Of a DNA stretch of 64,000 bases, positions 30,939-41,179 are shown one piece after another. Position numbers and translations under genes: made by a program. A model generated the notes under the pieces. That model was not told where the DNA came from, searched no databases, and worked only from the letters and a program-made list of their open reading frames with translations. The DNA comes from CAJQHK01 sp038142525 (GTDB taxonomy: Bacteria; Pseudomonadota; Alphaproteobacteria; Rickettsiales; UBA1997): NCBI GenBank assembly GCA_038142525.1, contig JAYQKE010000015.1:310001-374000 (forward strand), written 5' to 3'. Each line of letters begins with the position of its first letter. Positions within the stretch are counted from its first letter, which is position 1.

Positions 30939-31984
30939 CTAATCTTGGCGAAAAAGGGTAGCTTTGAATAATTTTTTATCGTCTAAAACTTTACCGCAAC
31001 CATTAACAACGCATAATAATGGATCTTCAGCAACAAAAACTGGTAAATTAGTTGCATCCTTTATCACTGTATCAAGATTTTTTAAAAGAGAGCCACCGCC
31101 ACTTAAAACAATACCTTTTTCAACAATATCTGCCGATAATTCTGGCGGAGTGCATTCTAAAGCAGTTTTTTGCAGACCTCAATAATTTGATAAACAGGTT
31201 CTTTTAAACTTTCAGCTATCTGTTTTTCAGTTAAAGTAATTTCTTTTGGAATGCCATTGCCAAGATCTCTACCCTTAATTTTCATTGTTTTTCCATCTTC
31301 GCCATCAGAAGGTTCAGAAGCAGAGCCTATTTCCTTTTTAACTTTTTCAGCAGTAGATTCACCAATTAATAAACCATGATTTTTTCTAATATAGGAAATA
31401 ATTGCTTCATCCCTTTTATCACCGCCAACCCTAACAGAACGAGAATAGACAATGCCACCAAGAGAAAGAACAGCAATTTCAGTTGTGCCACCCCCAATAT
31501 CAATAATCATAGAACCACAAGGCTCATTAACAGGAAGATTAGCACCAATTGCGGCGGCCATTGGCTCTTCAATTAGATAAACCTCATTGGCACCAGCACC
31601 TTCAGCACTATCTTGAATTGCCCTTCTTTCAACTGGAGTTGATCCTGATGGAACGCAAATAATAATTGTTGGTCCAAGCCAAGATCTTGATTTGTTAACC
31701 TCAATAATAAAATGTTTAATCATCTCGGCTGCAATTTTAAAATCAGCAATTACACCATCTTTCAAAGGGCGAATAGCTTCAATTTTAGCAGGGGTTCGAC
31801 CAAGCATCATTTTGGCAGCCTCACCAAAAGCATAAGGAGTCATTTTGCCATTTTCCATAGAAACTGCAACAACAGATGGTTCATTTAAAACCAAACCACC
31901 ATTTTTGGCATAAACCAAAGTATTTGCCGTTCCTAAATCAATAGCAATATCTCTCGAAGAGAGGGAAAATAGTTTTTTAAACAT
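30939..31984 (-). CDS. mreB: Rod-shape determining protein MreB, one frameshift
   Basis: Actin-like filament protein that guides lateral wall synthesis. Motifs: AIDLGTANTLVYAKNGG (phosphate 1), MIDIGGGTTEIAVLSLGGI (phosphate 2), and after the break VLSGGGSLLKNLD (adenosine motif). The break near 31160 is an A-run one base short (VCKKTALECTPPEL). Ends TAG 30939. The start ATG overlaps the leuA stop by 8 bases. Usually followed by mreC, which is not seen here. Confidence 0.92.
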
Positions 31985-33488
31985 TTTTTAATTTTTCTAA
32001 AGCGTTAATATATGCCATGGCCGATGCCACCAAAACATCAAAATCAGAACCAGTACCACTATAAATTTTACCATTATCATTCAATCTAACAATAGTGGTA
32101 GCTTGGGAATCAGTTCCTTTAGTTACTGAATTCACTTGATATAATTCTAGCTTAGCATCATGCGGTATTAATTTTGTAATTGCACCAAAAATTGCATCAA
32201 CTGGACCATCTTTTGATGAAAAGCTTACATCTCTTTCCATATTGTCAATTTTAATCTTTAAATCAACCTTTTTTCACCGAAAGTACCACAATTAACATTT
32301 AATTCTAATAATTCATATTTTGATTTTCGAGTCATTAAGGAACCATCAATTAAAGAAATAATATCCTCATCAAGAATCTCTTTCTTATGATCACCTAATT
32401 CTTTAAATCTAATAAAAGCATCTTGCAATATTTCATCTTTTAACTCATAGCCAAGTTCCTGAATTTTATCTTTAAAAATTTGCTCTACCAGAATGTTTGC
32501 CCAAAATTAATGATGACTTATCAAGACCAATTGATTCTGGTGTCATAATTTCGTAAGTATTACGATTTTTTAACATACCATCTTGATGAATACCACTTTC
32601 ATGAGCAAAAGCATTAGCACCAACAATTGCTTTATTATATTGCACAGGAAAACCAGTAATATTGGAAACCAATTTTGAAATACGAGAAATTAATTTACTA
32701 TCAACTTTTGAGTCAATTTTATAAAAATCAGCTCTGGTTTTTAAAGCCATAACAATTTCTTCCAAAGCAGTATTTCCAGCTCTTTCGCCAATACCATTAA
32801 TAGCACATTCAATTTGTCTAGCACCAGCATCAATTGCTACTAAAGAATTAGCCACAGCCAAACCTAAATCATTATGGCAATGTACAGAAATAATGGCCTT
32901 GTCAATATTTGGCACTTTATTTTTAATTTCCAAAATTAAATTATGAAATTCCCATGGCGTAATATAACCAACAGTATCTGGAATATTAACCGTTTTAGCA
33001 CCAGTTGCAATGGCAGTTTCAATTGCTTTAAATAAAAAATCCTTGTCACTTCTAGTGGCGTCCATCCCAGACCATTCAATATCCGAACATAAATTTCGAG
33101 CCAAAGAAACTGACTCCTTAATAGCTTCAATCACCTCATCTTTACTTTTACGCATTTGATATTTGATATGAATATCGCTAGTTGAAATGAAAGTATGAAT
33201 TCTGGCCCTATCATTTGGCCTTACAGCCTCACCCGCCTTTTCAATATCACTTTTAATAGCACGCGCTAAAGAACAAATAGCAGAATCTTTAATTTCCGAA
33301 GCAATTTTTTGAACCGCATTAAAATCACCTGGAGAAGCGGCGGCAAAGCCAGCTTCAATTACATCAACATTCATTTGCTCAAGAAGTTTGGCGATCAATA
33401 ATTTTTCTTCCAAATTCATGGTTGCCCCCGGAGCTTGCTCACCATCTCGAAGCGTTGTATCAAAAATTATTACTCTATCTTCTGTCAT
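31977..33488 (-). CDS. leuA: 2-isopropylmalate synthase, two frameshifts
   Basis: First step of leucine synthesis, acetyl-CoA plus 2-oxoisovalerate. DRE-TIM barrel motifs: DTTLRDGEQAPGATM (residues 10-24), HCHNDLGLAVANS, AFAHESGIHQDGML, LGKHSGR. Breaks near 32478 (extra A; the corrected reading is SGRAIFKDKIQELGYEL) and near 32262 (A-run short). The C-terminal LeuA dimer domain then runs to TAA 31977. Gene order nusB-murG-nadD-tatD-leuA-mreB. No other leucine gene is in the window. Confidence 0.9.
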
Positions 33489-33534
33489 TTTAAGTTATTA
33501 AAAATTTTGTGAATCTTAATAATAATAAGTATTT

Positions 33535-34323
33535 TTATTTAGAAAAGGGAAATTTAGTAAATAATCGACAAAAATTATCCGTGGTAATTTGAAAAAATTC
33601 CTCTTCATCAATTTCTTTTAAATCAGCAATAAATTTTGCCGTCTCCAAAGTAAATTCTGGTTTGTTAATTTTACCTCGATAAGGAGTTGGTGCTAAATAA
33701 GGCGCATCAGTTTCAACCAAAATTTTTTCTTTTGGAATATTTTTAACAATTTGTTGTAAATCAATGGCATTTTTAAAAGTAACAATACCGGAAATTGAAA
33801 TTGAAATATCTAATTTTAGAGCTTTTTTGGCCAATTCTTCTGAGCTAGAAAAGCAATGCATCAAAGCCTTAAACTGACCTTTTTTCATTTCTTGTTCTAA
33901 AATATCTGCCATATCTTCATCAGCATCACGACTATGAATTATCAAGACTAAACCAGTTTTTTGAGCAATTTCAATATGTTTTAAAAAAGATTCTATTTGC
34001 TGGGATTTAGTGCTTTTATCATGGAAGTAATCAAGGCCAGTTTCACCAATACCAATTAATTTTGATTTTTCTTGGCAAATTTTTATTGTTTCTTCAATAT
34101 TTATTTTTGGCTCTAAATGAACATTGCAAGGATGAATTCCAATTGAAGCAAAGACATTATAAAATTTTTCAGCATAAGAATAGATCTTATCAAATTCAGT
34201 AATTTTAGTACAAATTGTCTGTAAATATTTAACATTTTTTTCCTTAGCAGAATTTACTAATTCCTCTATATTAAAATCCTTCTCCTCAAGAAGATCTAGA
34301 TGACAATGACTATCTATTAGCAT
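33535..34323 (-). CDS. tatD: TatD family metal-dependent DNase
   Basis: 262 residues. Metal-site motifs are IDSHCHLDLL (HxH), GIGETGLDYF (Glu), LVIIHSRDA and LVETDAPYLAP. TatD proteins are Mg-dependent 3'-5' exonucleases or tRNA-derived hydrolases. Overlaps nadD upstream by 14 bases, so the two are coupled. Confidence 0.93.
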   Translation of the reverse strand: MLIDSHCHLDLLEEKDFNIEELVNSAKEKNVKYLQTICTKITEFDKIYSYAEKFYNVFASIGIHPCNVHLEPKINIEETIKICQEKSKLIGIGETGLDYFHDKSTKSQQIESFLKHIEIAQKTGLVLIIHSRDADEDMADILEQEMKKGQFKALMHCFSSSEELAKKALKLDISISISGIVTFKNAIDLQQIVKNIPKEKILVETDAPYLAPTPYRGKINKPEFTLETAKFIADLKEIDEEEFFQITTDNFCRLFTKFPFSK

Positions 34324-34837
34324 GATTTTTATTTCTTATCTTAGTTGATGATATATCCAATTTATTAATCCTTAAAAAACAACATTTTCCTAAATCTTTA
34401 GCATAATTATAAGCAATGGATTTTTTGGCTTTTTTGAAATAACCATCTCTATTACCGATAATTAAATCCGTAAGATTAATAATTTCCTGCCACTCTTCCC
34501 AAAGATGAAAATCAATTACAGAATCAGCTCCCATCAACCAATGAAAATCATTTTCTGGATATAATTTAATAATTTTCCTGATTAAATCGATAGAAATATT
34601 ACTATTTAAAAATTTTTCATAATCCTTAACTATAATATCTGGATGATTTTGAGTAATTTCACAACATTTTTGTAACTTAATATCAAAATCTTCAGATTTT
34701 ATTTTTTTAAAAGGATTTTGTTTAGTTGGCAACCACCAGACCTGATCAAAATTCATCAATCTTTTAGCCTCTAAACTTAAATTAATATGTCCTTGATGAG
34801 GCGGATTAAAGTCGCCACCCAAAATTGCTACTTTCAC
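34310..34837 (-). CDS. nadD: Nicotinate-nucleotide adenylyltransferase
   Basis: Adenylates NaMN in NAD synthesis. The T/HxGH nucleotidyltransferase motif is GGDFNPPHQGHINLS (residues 8-22). WWLPTKQNPFK, MGADSVIDFHLW and the C-terminal ISSTKIRN match the family. It starts with GTG at 34835-34837, overlapping the murG TGA stop (GTGA), which implies translational coupling. 175 residues, slightly short but complete. Confidence 0.92.
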   Translation of the reverse strand: MKVAILGGDFNPPHQGHINLSLEAKRLMNFDQVWWLPTKQNPFKKIKSEDFDIKLQKCCEITQNHPDIIVKDYEKFLNSNISIDLIRKIIKLYPENDFHWLMGADSVIDFHLWEEWQEIINLTDLIIGNRDGYFKKAKKSIAYNYAKDLGKCCFLRINKLDISSTKIRNKNHANR

Positions 34838-36003
34838 CTATCAATTAAAAACTTTTTTAGCATTTTTTCTGCAACATTCTTACTCGCCGCCCTATATGAT
34901 TTTTCCGACATCTCAAGTAACATTTTAGAGTTATCAATTAATTCTGTAATTAGACTACTAATCCTATTTATGGTTAGATCTTTTTCTTCGATAACCATTG
35001 CACCACCTTTTTTTTCAATTTCTTTAGCATTTTTTAATTGATGATTATCGGCAGAATTAGCAAATGGTATCAAAATCAATGGTTTTCTAGCAATATTAAA
35101 TTCACTAATTGCTGAAGATCCTGCTCTTGAAATAATTAAATGAGCATTTTTAATTTTCTCATCCATATCATCAAAAAAATTACCAATAATAGCATTGGTT
35201 TTAAATAATTTATATTGTTTTATAGTTGATTCAACAAGATCAGTTTTACATTGCTGAGTAATTAATAAATCCTGTTTTATATCTGATCTAAGATTAAATA
35301 TTGCTTTTGGAAGAATGTCGCTAAAAATCTTGGCACCACCACTACCACCAATAATTAAGATATTAAAAAAACTCTTTATCTCTCTTTTAGAAGGGTTAAA
35401 ATCTGACTTTAGAAGCAAATCATAACCCATATTTTTATTACTATCTCTGAATTTTTCCTCTATTGGCAATTGATATTTTACTTTAGCTAATTTAGCAATA
35501 TTTTCTCGAACTGGATTGCCAACCACAAAAGTTTTTTCAATAAATTCCGACTTTATACCTTCTGTATTTTTATAGGTCACAAAAATTTTATCAGCAAATT
35601 TGGCAAAAATGCGATTGATTTTACCCAAATGAGCATTTTGCTCATGTAAAATAATTTTTTTACGCAAAAGAATAGTAGCTCAAAGAACAGGAAAAGTAGC
35701 ATAGCCACCAAAGGCAATAATAAATTGCGGACGAAAAAATAGTAAAATAAAAAATGACTTCAAAACACCGAAGGAAATTTTAATTCCAGCTAATAATAAA
35801 TATTTAAAAGTTTTTTTAATTTGTGAAACAGATATAATATTATAAGAAAAATTATCAGCAACAAAGCTATATTTTTGATAATTTTTATCCGCTATAATTT
35901 TAATATCATAGCCCTTATTGGCTAGTTTTTTGGCTAAAACTCTGGCTGGAAAAATATGCCCACCTGTACCACCTGTAGCAATAATAATTTTCTTACTATC
36001 CAT
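34834..36003 (-). CDS. murG: MurG GlcNAc transferase, with in-frame TGA
   Basis: Adds GlcNAc to lipid I to form lipid II at the inner membrane. Motifs: TGGTGGHIFPARVLA (G-loop 1), AFGGYATFP, LHEQNAHLGKINR, GGSGGAKIFSD, ISRAGSSAISEF. An in-frame TGA at 35680-35682 lies between FPVL and ATILLRKKIILHEQN, where homologs have a hydrophobic or small residue. No shift is needed: both sides are one frame. The true stop TGA (34834-34836) overlaps the nadD GTG. Confidence 0.9.
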
Positions 36004-36482
36004 CTTTAAACTCTTTTACTCTATTTTTTTTAGCATTATTTTCTAAAATAGAATTAACAAATTTTACCTTCGACTCACCAGCAAAACTAGCGGCAATATC
36101 AGTATATTCATTGATTATAACTTTTGCTGGAATCTTATCAAAATATTTGATTTCAAAAATTATGACTCTTAGAATTTGACAAGTGAGATTTTCGATTTTT
36201 TTTTAAAGTAAATTCAGGATCTAAAAATTCTTCAATTTCCTGATCAAGAATCTCGGTTGATTGCAAGATATTGGAAATTATATTATTTAAATGCTTTTTA
36301 TCAATTTTTGATCGATAAGATTTTATATCACTTTTAAAATCAATTAAATAGTGATCGAGCATTTCTTCCTTGATATCTTCAATCTCTTTTGATTTATTAT
36401 AAAAATCATATTGAAATAAAATCTGAACTGCCATCAAGCGGGCAATTGATTTTTGAACCATTAAAATATTTTTATCAATCAT
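35996..36482 (-). CDS. nusB: Transcription antitermination factor NusB, one frameshift
   Basis: RNA-binding helical protein for rRNA antitermination. MVQKSIARLMAVQILFQYDF is the typical start, so MVQKS at 36461 may be the real initiator rather than the upstream ATG at 36482. An extra A near 36200 breaks the frame. Corrected, it reads KKIENLTCQILRVIIFEIKYF then PAKVIINEYTDIAASF and ends TAG 35996, overlapping murG by 8 bases. Heads a six-gene minus-strand run. Divergent from thyX with almost no spacer. Confidence 0.85.
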
Positions 36483-36484
36483 AT

Positions 36485-37423
36485 ATGTCTATTACAAAGG
36501 AGCAGTTAGAAGAAATTAATCTAGTGCGAGAAAATAAATTTACAACCCTTCGACCTGTCTCTGAGGATTTAGAAAAAATTCTATATGATATTTTTCCAGT
36601 TCTCGATCATGGTTTTGTCAGAGTTGTAGATTATATGGGTAATGATTCTTCAATAGTTCAGGCTGCCAGAGTTTCTTATGGCAAAGGAACCAAAAAAGTC
36701 AACGAAGATAAGGGTTTAATCAATTATCTCATGAGACATCGTCATACTACACCATTTGAAATGTGTGATATTAAATTTCATATTAAATTACCTATTTTTA
36801 TTGCCAGACAATGGATTCGTCATCGCACAGCTTCTATTAATGAATATTCTGCTCGTTACTCTGTTTTAGAAGATGAATTTTATATTCCAGATCCTCAAAA
36901 TATTGCCGCTCAATCAAAAAAGAATCATCAAGGTCGTGACGAAGAAAAACAGCTAAGTGTAGTTGAACAAAATCGTATCTTAGAAATTCTTAAAACAGAT
37001 TCTCAAAATGGTTATAATCATTATTTGGAAATGATGAATGAGGATAAGAAGGGTAATATTATTGATAAGTCAAAAGATGGCGTTGCTAGAGAATTGGCTA
37101 GAATGAATCTTACTCTTAATTGCTACACCGAATGGTATTGGAAAATTAATCTTCATAATCTATTTCACTTTTTAGCACTACGCACTGATTCTCATGCCCA
37201 ATATGAAATTAGAGAATATGCTAATATTATGTTAGATATGGTAAAAAAATGGGTGCCCCATTCTTTTGCTGCATTTGAAAAATACCGTATTGGCGGTAAA
37301 GAATTCTCTCGTGATGAAATTGCAACTATAAAAAAATTAGTTAAGGGTCAAAAGGTAGAACAGGAAAACAGCAATCTCAGTAAAAGAGAATGGAATGAAT
37401 TAAAAAATCTATTAGAATTTTAA
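36485..37423 (+). CDS. thyX: Flavin-dependent thymidylate synthase ThyX
   Basis: Makes dTMP with FAD and CH2-THF. The signature RHRTxS is present in QWIRHRTASINEYSARYS. LMRHRHTTPFEMCDIKF and LALRTDSHAQYEIREYA are also diagnostic. The start ATG 36485 (MSITKEQLEE) was chosen over an upstream extension lying antisense to nusB. Its stop is one base before tatA. ThyX instead of ThyA is common in obligate intracellular alphaproteobacteria. Confidence 0.95.
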   Translation: MSITKEQLEEINLVRENKFTTLRPVSEDLEKILYDIFPVLDHGFVRVVDYMGNDSSIVQAARVSYGKGTKKVNEDKGLINYLMRHRHTTPFEMCDIKFHIKLPIFIARQWIRHRTASINEYSARYSVLEDEFYIPDPQNIAAQSKKNHQGRDEEKQLSVVEQNRILEILKTDSQNGYNHYLEMMNEDKKGNIIDKSKDGVARELARMNLTLNCYTEWYWKINLHNLFHFLALRTDSHAQYEIREYANIMLDMVKKWVPHSFAAFEKYRIGGKEFSRDEIATIKKLVKGQKVEQENSNLSKREWNELKNLLEF

Positions 37424-37424
37424 T

Positions 37425-37586
37425 ATGTCTATAGGAATCTGGCAATTAGTCTTAATATTAATTTTAGTTTTATTATTTTTTGGTACTGGTAAATTACCAA
37501 AAGTAATGTCTGAAATTGGCAAAGGTTTAAAAGCCCTCAAAAATAGCGTCAAAAATGACGAAAAAGAGGATAAAAAAGACAAGTAA
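37425..37586 (+). CDS. tatA: Twin-arginine translocase subunit TatA
   Basis: 53 residues. The N-terminal TM helix IGIWQLVLILILVLLFFG is followed by GTGKLPKVMSEIGKGLKALK, the FGxxKLPxxxxxxGxxxxxFK pattern of TatA, then an acidic/basic tail. Forms the pore of the Tat pathway in the inner membrane. TatB and TatC are not in the window. It follows thyX by one base. Confidence 0.92.
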   Translation: MSIGIWQLVLILILVLLFFGTGKLPKVMSEIGKGLKALKNSVKNDEKEDKKDK

Positions 37587-37687
37587 TACCAATTTTGGTA
37601 GTATCGCTTCCAAACTTTAGAGCGGTTTTTGATTTAAAGTTGAGAAGTGACACAATCAAAGTAAAAAACATTAATTGCCCTATTTTA

Positions 37688-38326
37688 ATGAGGAAAAAAC
37701 TAAAGGGAAAATTGCAAAAACCAACAGCTGAATTACTAGAAGATGTAGTTATACAAAATACATCTGATATGGTTCAAATCAAAGATATAATTGTTAACAT
37801 CAATCACGGTGGCTTTGCTTTAATGATGTTAGTTTTTTCATTGCCAATTCTGGTACCCTTACCCCCACCTTTGCCCAGCTTTATTTCCTTGCCTTTGCTG
37901 ATTTTTTCGTTCCAGATGATGATTGGCTTGGATGCGCCAAAAATTCCAAATTTTATGGGCAATAAAAAAATAAAAAGGAAATTATTGGCAAAAATTATTG
38001 AAGAATCTGTTTTTCAATTGAGAAAATCAGAAAGATTTATTAAATCTAGATGGTCTTTTATTTTTGGTATTATTCATGAAAGAATAATAGGTTTTTTATC
38101 TTTTATTTTTGCCCTATCAATATTAGTACCTTTACCATTAACTAATCTTTTACCAGGAATTTCTATTTTAATAATATCTCTTGGATTGCTCAGTAAAGAT
38201 GGGCTGTTACTGATTTTAGGTCTTGTCATTGGAATTTTAGGCATATCAATGACTACATTTATTGTTATTTTTGGCATTGAAGGGATAATATTAATTAAAG
38301 ATTCTATTCTTAATTTTATCCTATGA
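37688..38326 (+). CDS. ExoD family membrane protein
   Basis: About 212 residues from ATG 37688 (MRKKLKGKLQKP). The ExoD pattern (PF06055) shows as GGFALMMLVFSLPILVPLPPPLPSF, then WSFIFGIIHERIIGFLSFIFALSILVPLPLTNLLPG and a closing hydrophobic block. Some members affect exopolysaccharide production. The biochemical role is unknown. Ends ATGA over the tsaD start (TGA stop), so the pair is coupled. Confidence 0.8.
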   Translation: MRKKLKGKLQKPTAELLEDVVIQNTSDMVQIKDIIVNINHGGFALMMLVFSLPILVPLPPPLPSFISLPLLIFSFQMMIGLDAPKIPNFMGNKKIKRKLLAKIIEESVFQLRKSERFIKSRWSFIFGIIHERIIGFLSFIFALSILVPLPLTNLLPGISILIISLGLLSKDGLLLILGLVIGILGISMTTFIVIFGIEGIILIKDSILNFIL

Positions 38327-39376
38327 CTAAAATAATTGGCATAGAGACCAGCTGCGATGAAACGGCAATTGCTATAATTGATGATAAGGGAAATATCTTA
38401 AGCAATCTGGTCATTTCTCAAATTGATATTCATAAGGAGTTTGGGGGCGTAGTTCCAGAAATTGCCGCCAGAAATCATGCTATTATCATTGATAAATTAA
38501 TCAAAAAATCTTTAAATGAAGCAAATTTAGATTTCAAAGATCTTGATGCTATAGCTGTCACAGCAGGACCTGGATTAATAGGCGGTGTAATTGTTGGAGT
38601 AATGGCAGCTAAAATGCTTGCTTCAATTTATAATAAACCAATAATTGCCGTTAATCACTTAGAAGCTCACGCCTTAACTATCAGACTAACTTGTGCAATT
38701 AAATTTCCTTATCTTTTATTATTGGTTTCCGGTGGTCATTGCCAAATTTTACTAACTAAAGGAGTTGGAAATTATCAAAAATTAGGTGAAACAATCGATG
38801 ATGCTTTAGGGGAGGCATTTGATAAAGTGGCCCAAATGTTGGGACTAGAATATCCGGGTGGTCCGAAAATTGAAAAATTAGCCCAAAATGGCAATGAAAA
38901 TAAATATAAATTACCAAAACCATTAGAAAAATCCAAAAATCACAGATATGATTTTTCTTTTTCTGGTTTAAAAACAGCAGTTAGAAGAGAAATTGAGAAA
39001 ATTACGGAGGAAAATTATAATCACAATATCCATCAAAAATTATCTGAAACAGAAAAATCTAATATAGCTGCCTCTTTTCAGAAAGTTGTAGCAGATAACA
39101 TTATTAATAGAATTCAAAATATTTTAAAGGATTATGATTTAAATACAAAAAATCTAGTAATTGCTGGAGGAGTTCTTTGCAAATCAATATTTATTTAGCA
39201 AAATTTCTAATTTTATGAAAAATCATGATATAAAAACTTCTGCTCCAGCAATTAATCTTTGCACTGATAATGGCGCTATGATCGCTTGGGCTGGAATGGA
39301 AAGATTAAAATTAGGATTAATTGATAATTTAGATTTTAAACCTAAAGCTAGATGGCAATTGGCGCTAAATGAATAA
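38323..39376 (+). CDS. tsaD: tRNA N6-adenosine threonylcarbamoyltransferase TsaD, one frameshift
   Basis: Transfers threonylcarbamoyl to A37 of ANN-decoding tRNAs with TsaB/TsaE. Motifs: GIETSCDETAIAI, NHLEAHAL (metal-binding His), LLLVSGGHCQIL, YPGGPKIEKLA. An extra T near 39180 breaks VIAGGVL-ANQYLFSKI. The other frame then gives INLCTDNGAMIAWAG and ends TAA 39376. Essential in most bacteria. Confidence 0.92.
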
Positions 39377-39382
39377 AATAAA

Positions 39383-40125
39383 ATGAAAAAAATAAGTTGG
39401 TATGATATAAAAACAAAATTCAAGCATATTTTAAGGCTTTTTCTCTACAGCTTTATCATGCAAGAAATTTTGGCCTATATCATAGTTTTTTACATGAAAC
39501 TCATTTATTATACTAGCAAAAAGCGATATAAAAATCTTGATATTTTTTTAAATTCATTAAGGAACGGAGAGGCAATTCTTATCTCTTCTTGGCACAACAC
39601 TATTATGCTCATGCCACTTTTAATGTATCAAATAAAAAGAATTAAAAATCATAAAGAAATAAACAGCCTATCATCCAAACATGGAGATGGTAAGATTGTA
39701 GGAAATGTCATGAATAAACTTAACTTGTTAATATTTCAGGATCATCTAATAGTGGCAATAAAAAAGATCGCGGTATTACAATTAATGACTTAAAGAAAAT
39801 TATTAAAAATCTTAAAAAAGGTCATAGTTTGGCAATTACTCCTGATGGACCAAGAGGTCCAAAATATAAAATTAACAGTCAAATAGTAAATATCGCCAGA
39901 TTATCCGGTGGAAAAATTTTACCTTGCAGTTGTCATATATCAAAATCAATTCGCCTCAATAGCTGGGATCAATTTGTATTTCCTCTGCCATTTTCAAAAT
40001 TAAATTATTTTTTTGATGATAAAATTGAAATTCCAAAAAGCTTAACTGCAGAAGAAATAGAAAAGAAAAATTTAGAAATTGAAGAAAGGATTATCTTTTG
40101 CCGCAAAGAAGCAAAGAAATTTTAA
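39383..40125 (+). CDS. DUF374 lysophospholipid-acyltransferase-like protein, one frameshift
   Basis: About 248 residues of the PF04028 group, related to LPLAT acyltransferases. SWHNTIMLMPLL carries the catalytic-type HN, and AITPDGPRGPKYKI is the diagnostic second block. A missing G near 39740 breaks LIFQGSSNSGNKKDRGIT. Likely an inner-membrane enzyme acting on lipid A or phospholipid. Confidence 0.82.
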
Positions 40126-40152
40126 CTCTTATAGCAAAGTTTATTTTAAAAC

Positions 40153-40179
40153 TTGCAAAAAAATCAAATAAGGTACAAT
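40153..40179 (+). promoter_or_regulatory. Putative sigma-70-type promoter of ssrA
   Basis: TTGCAA (40153-40158) and TACAAT (40174-40179) with a 15-16 base spacer put transcription start near 40186, just before the GTGCTTAGCAC stem that opens the tmRNA acceptor piece. Confidence 0.55.
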
Positions 40180-40186
40180 GATAAAG

Positions 40187-40550
40187 TGCTTAGCACTATG
40201 GTGATAAACGTGATTTAGAATAGATGTTTTGCGGACTCGGGGGCGGTACCCGACATCTCCACCAAAATTAAGATAGAGTTTATGGGGATGAAAAAGCTTC
40301 GACGCGCATAGTAAAAAAATTATTTTTACCCGGCAAGATACAGCCGATTTAATTTAGTAATAAATTAAATATTAGTTCAAAACAAAGTAAACGCAAAAAA
40401 TAATTTTGCTAATGATAATGTTCCTCAAGGAATTGAGATCTTTAAGAAAAAAGCAGTAGCTTTTGCTTAATATTTTGAATATTATCGGGGTTTTGGGGTT
40501 TTCCTGGCAACAGAAAAACCTCGCTATACTCAAAATGTTTTAAAACCTAG
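40187..40550 (+). ncRNA. ssrA: Circularly permuted two-piece tmRNA
   Basis: The alphaproteobacterial permuted form. The acceptor piece (about 40187-40264) comes first and ends with the T-arm and ACATCTCCACCA. After a short spacer the coding piece starts GGGGATG at 40284, which pairs with CATCTCC (one G-U). CATAGT (coding piece) pairs with ACTATG (acceptor piece) to form part of P2. The resume codon is probably GCA at about 40392, opening a 25-residue tag that begins AKNNFANDNV and ends KKKAVAFA before TAA. The ANDN core is typical of alphaproteobacteria. A pseudoknot (CGGGGTTTT...AAAAACCTCG) follows. The exact 3' end is uncertain. Confidence 0.92.
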
Positions 40551-40685
40551 TATTTTTCAAATTGATTTTTGATTTAGATTTATTTAAAAAATTCTTGTGA
40601 TACTGGGGTTATTACGAATTTTTTAATAAAAAATAAATCGAGAATCCTGCAGAAAAATGCTGGGTTTTGAAACATTTTGAGTATA
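40525..40685 (+). repeat. 26-bp complementary arms spanning the tmRNA 3' end and sspB leader
   Basis: TATACTCAAAATGTTTTAAAACC (40525 on) and its complement at 40660-40685 pair over 26 positions, 24 Watson-Crick and two G-U in RNA. About 110 bases of loop separate them. It could be the ssrA terminator/processing helix or fold the sspB leader, whose ATG is 23 bases beyond. Confidence 0.65.
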
Positions 40686-40708
40686 TATTGTTAATTTATT
40701 TTACTCTA

Positions 40709-41166
40709 ATGAAAGATTTTGTAGGTTACCCAGGATTAATAGAAGACTCCATGAGAAATGTCGTTAGAGAAATTTTATTAAAAATTCAAAATACAGGACT
40801 GCAGGGAGATCATCATTTCGTCATATCATTTTTAACAAATGATAAGGGGGTAAAAATACCAAAATCACTAAAAGAAAAATTTCCTGAAGAAATGATCATA
40901 GTGATCCAACATCAATTTAAAGATTTAAAGGTAAATAAAGATAATTTTGAGATATCCTTAAGTTTTAACGGCTCTTATGAGAAGCTAATTGTAGCCTTTT
41001 CTTTGCCATCAACTCATTTTCTGACCCCGCAATGAATTTTGGCGTAAAATTTAATTTTACTGAAGATCAGGAGGATAAAGAAAGTGCCGAAGATAAGCCC
41101 AAAAAGGAAGTTGATTTATCACAAAAAATTATTTCTCTAGATGACTTTAGAAAAAATCAAGATTAA
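40709..41166 (+). CDS. sspB: ClpXP adaptor SspB (alphaproteobacterial type), one frameshift
   Basis: Tethers ssrA-tagged proteins to ClpXP. DFVGYPGLIEDSMRNVVREIL then FVISFLTNDKGVKIPKSLKEKFPEEMIIVIQHQF and FNGSYEKLIVAFS match SspB-alpha. A one-base shift near 41030 leads into MNFGVKFNF and an acidic linker, then a ClpX-binding-type tail (SLDDFRKNQD) ending TAA 41166. Start ATG 40709 chosen because upstream codons fall inside the tmRNA-linked repeat. Placed right after ssrA, its functional partner. Confidence 0.88.
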
Positions 41167-41179
41167 TTCCTAAATAAAA

